A stretch of 64,000 bases of DNA from Chara braunii (taxonomy: Eukaryota; Streptophyta; Charophyceae; Charales; Characeae). The translations under genes and the position numbers were made by a program. Position 1 is the stretch's first letter. Every line of letters starts with the position of its first letter. Positions 58,578-64,000 of the stretch are shown one piece after another. The notes under the pieces were generated by a model, which was not told the origin of the DNA, ran no database searches, and saw nothing but the letters and a program-made list of their open reading frames with translations. Location of the stretch: assembly GCA_003427395.1 (NCBI GenBank), contig BFEA01000298.1, forward strand, positions 1,853,529 through 1,917,528, given 5' to 3'.

Positions 58578-58950
58578 TCAAATCCCGCTACCATTCGTCT
58601 TCCATTTTTCTAACCGGCCTTCGTTCCAACGATAATCCCAAGCCCTCTCATTGGCCCTCCTTCGGTCTTCCTTAGTGAAGTCTTGGAGGGGGTTTCCTCC
58701 CAAGGTGGCAATTAGAGCGATGTCCGTCCATACCTCGGCCCTTCTAAACTTCCGGGTATTTTTGAACCCTTTTGACGTGGCATCAAAAAATCGAGGTTCG
58801 GTCGGGATATTATCAGTCCGACACAAAGGACACAACTAAGGCTTACCACATTATTAATGATTAGAGCCCTCCCAAAGATAGAGGTATTTTTGTTTCTCCA
58901 GTTCTGCATTTTTTTTTGTACTGGATGCACGAGCCATGGGCTCGTGCGAC
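58578..58950 (-). pseudogene. probable LINE reverse transcriptase C-terminal fragment
   Basis: Minus-strand WRNKNTSIFGRALIINNV (upper end) resembles the thumb region of non-LTR RTs, and CPLCRTD..EPRFFD in another frame downstream resembles the Cys-rich end of such proteins. At least one frameshift, no RT catalytic box and no clear poly-A tail. It may have been carried between the outer LTR and the gypsy element. The assignment is weak. Confidence 0.35.
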
Positions 58951-59180
58951 ACACAGTCGACCATCTATCCATTCTGCATACCCCACTCGGACACATTGAG
59001 ATTGAGTAGACGCGCGAGATCACTTCACAAAAATAACAAAATTTGTCGGGCAGGGAGAAAAAAGATGAAGATGAGAGGGGAGAGAGAGGAGTCATAAAAT
59101 TACCTTTGTCACCCATTGCCAATCGCCTGCTTCTTGCCACATGGAAGGACTGCCACTTGTCCGTACTTGGGTCCGTTCTC

Positions 59181-59837
59181 TCACTCCGGTTCCTTCCACG
59201 GATTGATTTCTTCGCCCTTTGGTACCTTAGCGGGGCGATGCAGACGTGTCAACCCGTCCCCGTTGCCGTGTCTCTCTGTCTTTCGATGGATGATGTCGAA
59301 ATCGTATTCTTGTAGGCGCACTGCCCACCGCCCCATCATACCCGTGTAATTAGTGAGCTTCTTGAGAGCCAATAATGGCTCGTGATCGGTTACAAGGAGG
59401 AACTTCTGTCCGTACAAGTACGGATGGCAGTGCTGGATTCCCCTGACTATAGCATAGCATTCACCTTGCGGGGCTGAATCGTTCCTTCGTTCGTTTGGCA
59501 CGGTACGAGACGAGTACTCGATGACATGCCGTCGACCGCCGCTCCCCTTCTGTGCTAAAATAGCGGAAATGGTCTCTGGCTGCCAGTCCGTGATGAGAAT
59601 GAACTGCTTCGTAGGGTCTGGCCGGATCAAAATAGGTGTTGTCGCCAGAGCGCCTTTGAGGGTGGCGAAGGCCTGTTCGCACTCTGCATCCCAACTAAGG
59701 GGCTGGTCCTTTCGTAACAGATTCGTCAGAGGTCGCGCAATCGCAGCGAAACCTTTGATAAAACGACCGTAGCATGATGCCAGTCCTAGGAAAGCTCGAA
59801 CCTGCGTCACTGACGTGGGGACAAGAGCATCTCTCAC
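59181..59837 (-). pseudogene. gypsy RNase H domain
   Basis: Blocks VRAFLGLASCYGRFIKGFA, LSWDAECEQAFATLKGAL, FILITDWQPETISAILAQ, IEYSSRTVPNERRNDSAPQGE and GQKFLLVTDHEPL identify the RT-RNase H connection and RNase H of a plant-type Ty3 element. It is in the same frame as the RT upstream, separated by a TGA and a TAA near 59850. The integrase expected next is missing: after the HRKTERHGNGDGLTRL block the sequence turns into unrelated DNA. Confidence 0.8.
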
Positions 59838-59861
59838 TACCGCGACTTTCCTTTAATCTGG

Positions 59862-60677
59862 TCACAGTCCTCCACGTGTCACCACGTAACCTAAGAACGA
59901 GATTTCCGAGAGGAAAAACTTGCTCTTCTCTAGCGCAATCTTGAACTCAGCGTCTCTCAGAGCTCCTAGCGTCCACTCAATGTGTTGTGCATGCTCATGA
60001 CAGGTCTCTGAGTAGACGAGGATGTCGTCCATGTATACGATGACACAAAAGTTAATCATCCCCTGAGTGAGCCGTGTCTTGTTGGTGAAGTTCTGGAACG
60101 TCACGTTCATAGCTCGTTGAAATGTGGCAAGCGCATTGCGAATCCCCATCGGACATCGAACCCATTGCCACGTGCCTTCAAATAGTACGAAGGCCGTTTT
60201 TGGTCGGTCTTCCTCCCTAACGAGAATGTGATGGAAGCCATCTCGAATATCAAATTTACTGAAATAATTAGCACATCCAATCGCATCCAGCAAGTCATCA
60301 ATCCTGGGAAGGGGGTACACATCTTTAATCGTGATGTCATTCAACTTGCGATAATCAATGCATATGTGAATCGATCCGTTGTTTTTTGGCACTAACACCA
60401 CCGAGAACGGCCATGGCCCAGTGGCGGGTTCGATCCAACCATTAACTTCGAATTTTCGAATCCGCTTGAGGGTCGTTTTTCGTTCTGCCAGGGAGTACCT
60501 GTAGGGCTTATAGTGAATCGGGGGATGGTTTCCAGTTTGAATCTCGTGCTGTATGACCAACGATGGTCCAATGTCTGTGTCCGTCAGACTAATCGCTCTC
60601 TTGTATTCTTTTAGAATTTCTGCAATTAGATGATGGATCTCATCCGGTACGTATTGGGGCACGTGCAACTCGTACAA
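59862..60677 (-). pseudogene. gypsy reverse transcriptase domain
   Basis: A 271-residue segment with the seven RT blocks: PYRYSLAERK, GWIEPATGPWPFSVVLVPK, ICIDYRKLNDITIKDVYPLPRIDDLLD, YFSKFDIRDGFHHI (catalytic Asp143), FEGTWQWVRCPMGI, VYMDDILVYS (YMDD at 215-218) and FLGYVV. Catalytic aspartates are kept. This type is clearly different from the RT of the giant element. A downstream stop breaks the polyprotein. Confidence 0.85.
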
Positions 60678-61541
60678 CTCATCCTATATCCGCACATCGA
60701 TGTGTTTCGTACTCACCCGCTTAGTGTTTTCGGGCGAGGATGTGGAAATAAACGAATTGTCCGACCGCCAGGAGAATACCGTGACCATCATCTGTGTATC
60801 CTGTTCTCGAATGACCACGTGTTCTTCCGGTGTTATTCCGTCTCGAATGCACTGGTTTCGTTGCGATTTTAATTCCGAGTCCGGTTTCGAGGCGCTCAGG
60901 GGGTTCCAAAGAATTGGTCTCCGCTCCCAAGCGTATCAATTGTATCTCCTTTGCAGGTGACAAAGGAGATCGTGGAAGACTCGTGATGTCGCAGTAGTGT
61001 CTTTTGTCATTATATCGTGCAAGTAGAGGGGAGATACCTTCGTACAGGGTCCGAGGGGGTTCCAAAGAATCGACCATCCTTGAAATTTGCACGAGGGGCT
61101 CACCCATAATCATTGCTTGCATTCTCTGTAGACTCTGATCGGTCAGGCCTCGCGACCTTGTATTTGCTCGTTGCACCGGGTAATGAATATGTTGTCGTGC
61201 CATCTCCAGGATCACTGGATCATCCTCGTCGTTGTTGTCCGTGTCCCTTGACGGTTGCCCGTCGTCTACGGAATTATCCCAGGTAATCACGCGGAGAGTT
61301 TCCACCATCATGGGGGAGACTCGCGGAGTCACGTTAGTGGCGGTATGAAGGGGCAATCTCATATGTACAACATAAGGTCTTCCTCCTGTATTTCGGAGAA
61401 CAATCGATCATCTCTCGAAATCCAGATTGGCTCGCAAGGCCACAAGAGCGGGAAGGCAAAAAAGGACGTCGTAAGTGTTTACGTCTAAGACTACGACATC
61501 TCCCAAAGCATGTACCTTCCCTAATCGAAAATCAACATTAG
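60678..61541 (-). pseudogene. gypsy protease-RT linker (broken)
   Basis: In one frame just above 61400, NVDFRLGKVHALGDVVVLD and YDVLFCLPALVALRANLDF form the second half of the protease domain, shifted relative to the protease frame. The rest (60721-61362) is a low-similarity acidic linker to RT with SLEPPRTLYEG and SLEPPERLE segments. One or more stops and a frameshift near 61550. Confidence 0.55.
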
Positions 61542-62033
61542 TCATCCGTCCCACCATTTGATCTTCTCCTCATGTGCTGAAACGAGGTGATCTTTTTCCG
61601 TAAGCATGATTAGATCGTTCTTTCTCCCTGCTCTTTCAACTACCCGTAACGAGATAGCCAAAACAACTGCTCCCGAATCAATAATGACATTGTACGGGAT
61701 TCCCCATATCTCAATATTGCATTCGGCGGATTTCCATGGGATCGGTTTAATCCATAAGAAGTGATCATCTTTCTGGATTAATCCTAACCGTATTGGGTCT
61801 GAAGTTTCTACTGCATTTTCATCTAGCGTCGAATTTTTCGCTTTTGTGCTCGTTATTCGGGCAAGGGCGAATCGTTTTCGATTCGCTTTGCAGTGTTGCA
61901 ACATTCGTTCGTTGGCTTGTTCCGATATCGAAAGTAGATGACCGATCGAAAGAGGAATCCAATGATCCAAGGCTCGAACGATGTTTAAGACATCGATCTC
62001 CCCAGTGACGAAGGTGGGTCCTCCCGACTCCAT
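61542..62033 (-). pseudogene. gypsy aspartic protease domain
   Basis: Contains YNVIIDSGAVVLAISLRVVE (about residues 112-131), the retropepsin Asp-Ser-Gly active site in its expected setting. The first 100 residues are a linker from gag. The frame ends at KWWDG and the domain continues in another frame. Confidence 0.7.
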
Positions 62034-62174
62034 TTCTCCTGGAGAAGGTCACCATTCCGCCACTTTTCTTTGTTCTGGCACGGGTCTAATCGTTCCAATC
62101 ATCCTAAGTCCTGGATAGCCAAGCGTTACATATTGATATTACGAAATTAGTTCAACGGCTTCCTCCATCGTAGC

Positions 62175-62810
62175 TTATGTGCTTCGGCCTCCTTCCATTT
62201 CTTCCATCAAAGCCCCTACTCGTCCAGGTCCGTTGGCGATCGGGGCCGCTGCTCCTGGTGAGGCTCCGACTCGTTGTTGCGGGGGTCGATGAGGGCAATC
62301 TCGGGCTATATGCCCTGGTTGGTGATACGTGTAACAGACGTTCAGATTGCCAGGGATCCCTCCGAGAGGGGGTGCCGGAACCAATCCATGCTGAATCGGG
62401 GTGGCACGCACAGCTATTGGACACATCGACCTCATAATCGCCTCTATTCGAGCGTTGTGTTCCCGCTGTTCCCTTTTGCTTTCCTGAATCAGAGTAACCA
62501 ATGTCTTGGTTAGTTCTAATAGGGCGGCTGATTCGTTTGGTCGTGCGGGGGTTTCGATCGGTGGCGGGGGTGTTGTCATCACGGGCACGGGCATACTCGT
62601 AATCACACTCGGGACTGATCGTTTGGGACTAATCTGTTCTAGATAGGTGACAGGGCCCGACACAAACCCTATATTTTCAAATTTGTTCTGCAGTGCAGCC
62701 AACTCAGCTTTAGCTCTCGCTAGTTCGAACGAGTCTCCTTCCCTAGGATAGTCTTCCCCTTCTAGGAAACTCGCAACGAACTTTCGTTTCATTTCGTCTA
62801 CAGCTGCCAT
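62175..62810 (-). pseudogene. gypsy gag, nucleocapsid part with damaged zinc knuckle
   Basis: A charged N-terminal helix (KRKFVASFLEGEDYPREG, LARAKAELAALQNKF), a Pro-rich middle and then CYTYHQPGHIARDC. The second cysteine of a CX2CX4HX4C knuckle is Tyr here, a one-base G-to-A change, so zinc binding is probably lost. Confidence 0.7.
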
Positions 62811-62813
62811 GAT

Positions 62814-63281
62814 CTATTGCAGCGTCTGGTTGATGGGGGAGAACTGTTTTCGCAGTTTCGCCCTCATCGTTCGGCTGCGAAGTCCATCGATGGACAAATC
62901 TCTGCCTACCTGTTCGTGTCGTTCCGTTTTTACAAACATCCTATAGAATCGGTTTCGGTACTCGGTGATGGATTCGACGGGTTTTTGAACTTGATCTTTG
63001 ATCATAAAAAGAGTCTGTTCTGGGTGGATGTAATCGAATCGATTCAAGAAATCTCGCTCGAATGTCGGGAGATCGACCCATACATAGGTGCTAAACCAGT
63101 GATGGGCGTCTCCTCCCAAGCGTGCAGGGATATTCACCTGCACCTCGTTGTCATCATACTGCTGAGTTCGGAGCGTGGCCAACCATGCTCCAGCAAGGTG
63201 ATGAGCAGGGTCGAATAGATAGAGATCGGGTGGCGTCATGGGAGCCCGTGCTCGTGGTACGGGTTGATTAGGATTCAGCAT
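62814..63281 (-). pseudogene. gypsy gag capsid-like domain
   Basis: 155 residues including VNIPARLGGDAHHWFSTYV, FERDFLNRFDYI and ESITEYRNRFYRM, the pattern of the retrotransposon Gag domain. It lies 175 bp downstream of the primer site on the minus strand, as expected for the first ORF. Linked to the nucleocapsid part with a frame break of a few bases. Confidence 0.75.
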
Positions 63282-63455
63282 GGGATTCGGGTTTTGTTGG
63301 GGGTTCTGCTAATTAGCATTCATATTGATCGTCCGTAGAGCCGCAGACCGACTTCCGGTGACGACGGGATCGCGTTGATGTGTGTTCCGAGGTCGAGGTC
63401 GTCCCCTGTTAGCCAGATCGTCCAGCTATGAGTCCTAGAACCGTACCACATGTCG

Positions 63456-63468
63456 GGCTCCGATACCA
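63456..63468 (-). other. primer binding site, initiator tRNA-Met type (one mismatch)
   Basis: Minus-strand TGGTATCGGAGCC, one base from the usual TGGTATCAGAGC. It lies between the LTR copy above 63469 and the gag start at 63281. Confidence 0.75.
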
Positions 63469-63925
63469 ACCTCACGCCCGACTCGACTTCCTGTTCGGAG
63501 TGGGATGTGGGCCTGGAAGTGCGAAAAGGGGTGTGCTAAGGATTTTTGGGAAAGTGGGGTTGGAGTCCCAGGTCGGAACTGAGATCTTATGTGGCAAGGT
63601 TTCAGGGGCATAGATGCAATAGGGCTAAGGGGCGGGTTACTTCTAATCTGATGGTGGTCGAGGTCGTGCAGCATCAGGCAGATGGCATGGCATTGCGTGG
63701 TGCATTCAAGGTCGTCCGATCCGTCTGTTTTGGTGGCGGCGGTTCAGGGAGGGGCCCGCCCGGGGTGGTTATGATCCCGATGAGTCAGACCTTCGGGTGC
63801 AGACACGTGGCGTCTGTCGTCACACATTTTGGTTAGGCCCCGTAGTTTCAGAAGCTCGTCGGCCGCCGCGTCACCGACAATTTCCGCAAGGCGTGCGGGG
63901 CCAATACGGGGCGATGGAATTCCAC
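63469..63925 (-). repeat. 5' LTR of the gypsy element
   Basis: About 457 bp and collinear with 5297-5756. On the minus strand it starts TGGAATTCC. Its end next to the primer site reads GGCGTGAGGT and lacks the GGCCGTCACA present at 5297, so this end is trimmed. The remaining 75 bases to 64000 are purine-rich with no recognised feature. Confidence 0.65.
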
Positions 63926-64000
63926 GAAACTACTGTGAGTTGGTGATAAGGAAGGAGGAGCCGGAAGGGAGGAAAATCGGTAGTGATAGCGACGAAGCCG

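Overview
The window is eukaryotic nuclear DNA made almost entirely of transposable elements. I see no host protein gene, rRNA, functional tRNA or CRISPR array. Ty3 and Ty1-type LTR retrotransposon pieces, hAT/DUF659 transposon remains, a plant-like U6 snRNA pseudogene, a tRNA-Asp-type primer site and scattered Ns point to a large repeat-rich genome. A streptophyte plant or charophyte alga is my best guess, with modest confidence.

The main structure is a three-level nest of related elements with very long LTRs. (1) An outer plus-strand element keeps the 3' end of its internal region (about 6400-7514) and one LTR split into 7515-12864 and 55164-58489, about 8.67 kb when joined. (2) A minus-strand solo LTR sits inside that LTR. 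It is itself split (12865-21160 and 54814-55163, about 8.65 kb) and is flanked by the 4-bp target duplication ACGT. (3) A complete plus-strand element of 33.6 kb (21161-54809, target duplication ACGC) sits inside the solo LTR. Its LTRs are 10.6 and 11.5 kb, far longer than usual. Between them lie a tRNA-Asp-type primer site, a decayed gag-protease-RT-RNase H-integrase region (32.1-38.6 kb), an extra gag-like ORF with its own zinc knuckle downstream of pol (38.9-41.2 kb) and about 2 kb of noncoding DNA.

The most unusual signal is inside the LTRs. Each carries an array of about 7 to 13 short stem-loops. The loop sequence is nearly constant within an array but differs between the three LTRs. The stems change from unit to unit while staying self-complementary. 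Other LTR parts are a second roughly 120-bp alternating repeat array, a palindrome 10 bp inside the LTR start, a conserved covarying hairpin, a tRNA-like segment, and in one LTR a U6-like sequence.

Flanks: 0.38-1.32 kb is a piece of the same LTR family. A broken hAT/DUF659 transposase lies at 1.57-4.11 kb and a copia-type LTR with primer site (minus strand) at 4.76-5.07 kb. A 460-bp gypsy LTR copy at 5.30-5.76 kb matches one at 63.47-63.93 kb. A hAT-like MITE lies at 56.56-57.34 kb, a probable LINE fragment at 58.6-58.95 kb, and a degraded minus-strand gypsy element (gag to RNase H, no integrase) at 59.2-63.47 kb.

Assembly caveat: the two giant LTRs share single-base Ns at matching offsets and alternate between almost identical and visibly diverged blocks, so part of their middle may be consensus sequence placed twice.
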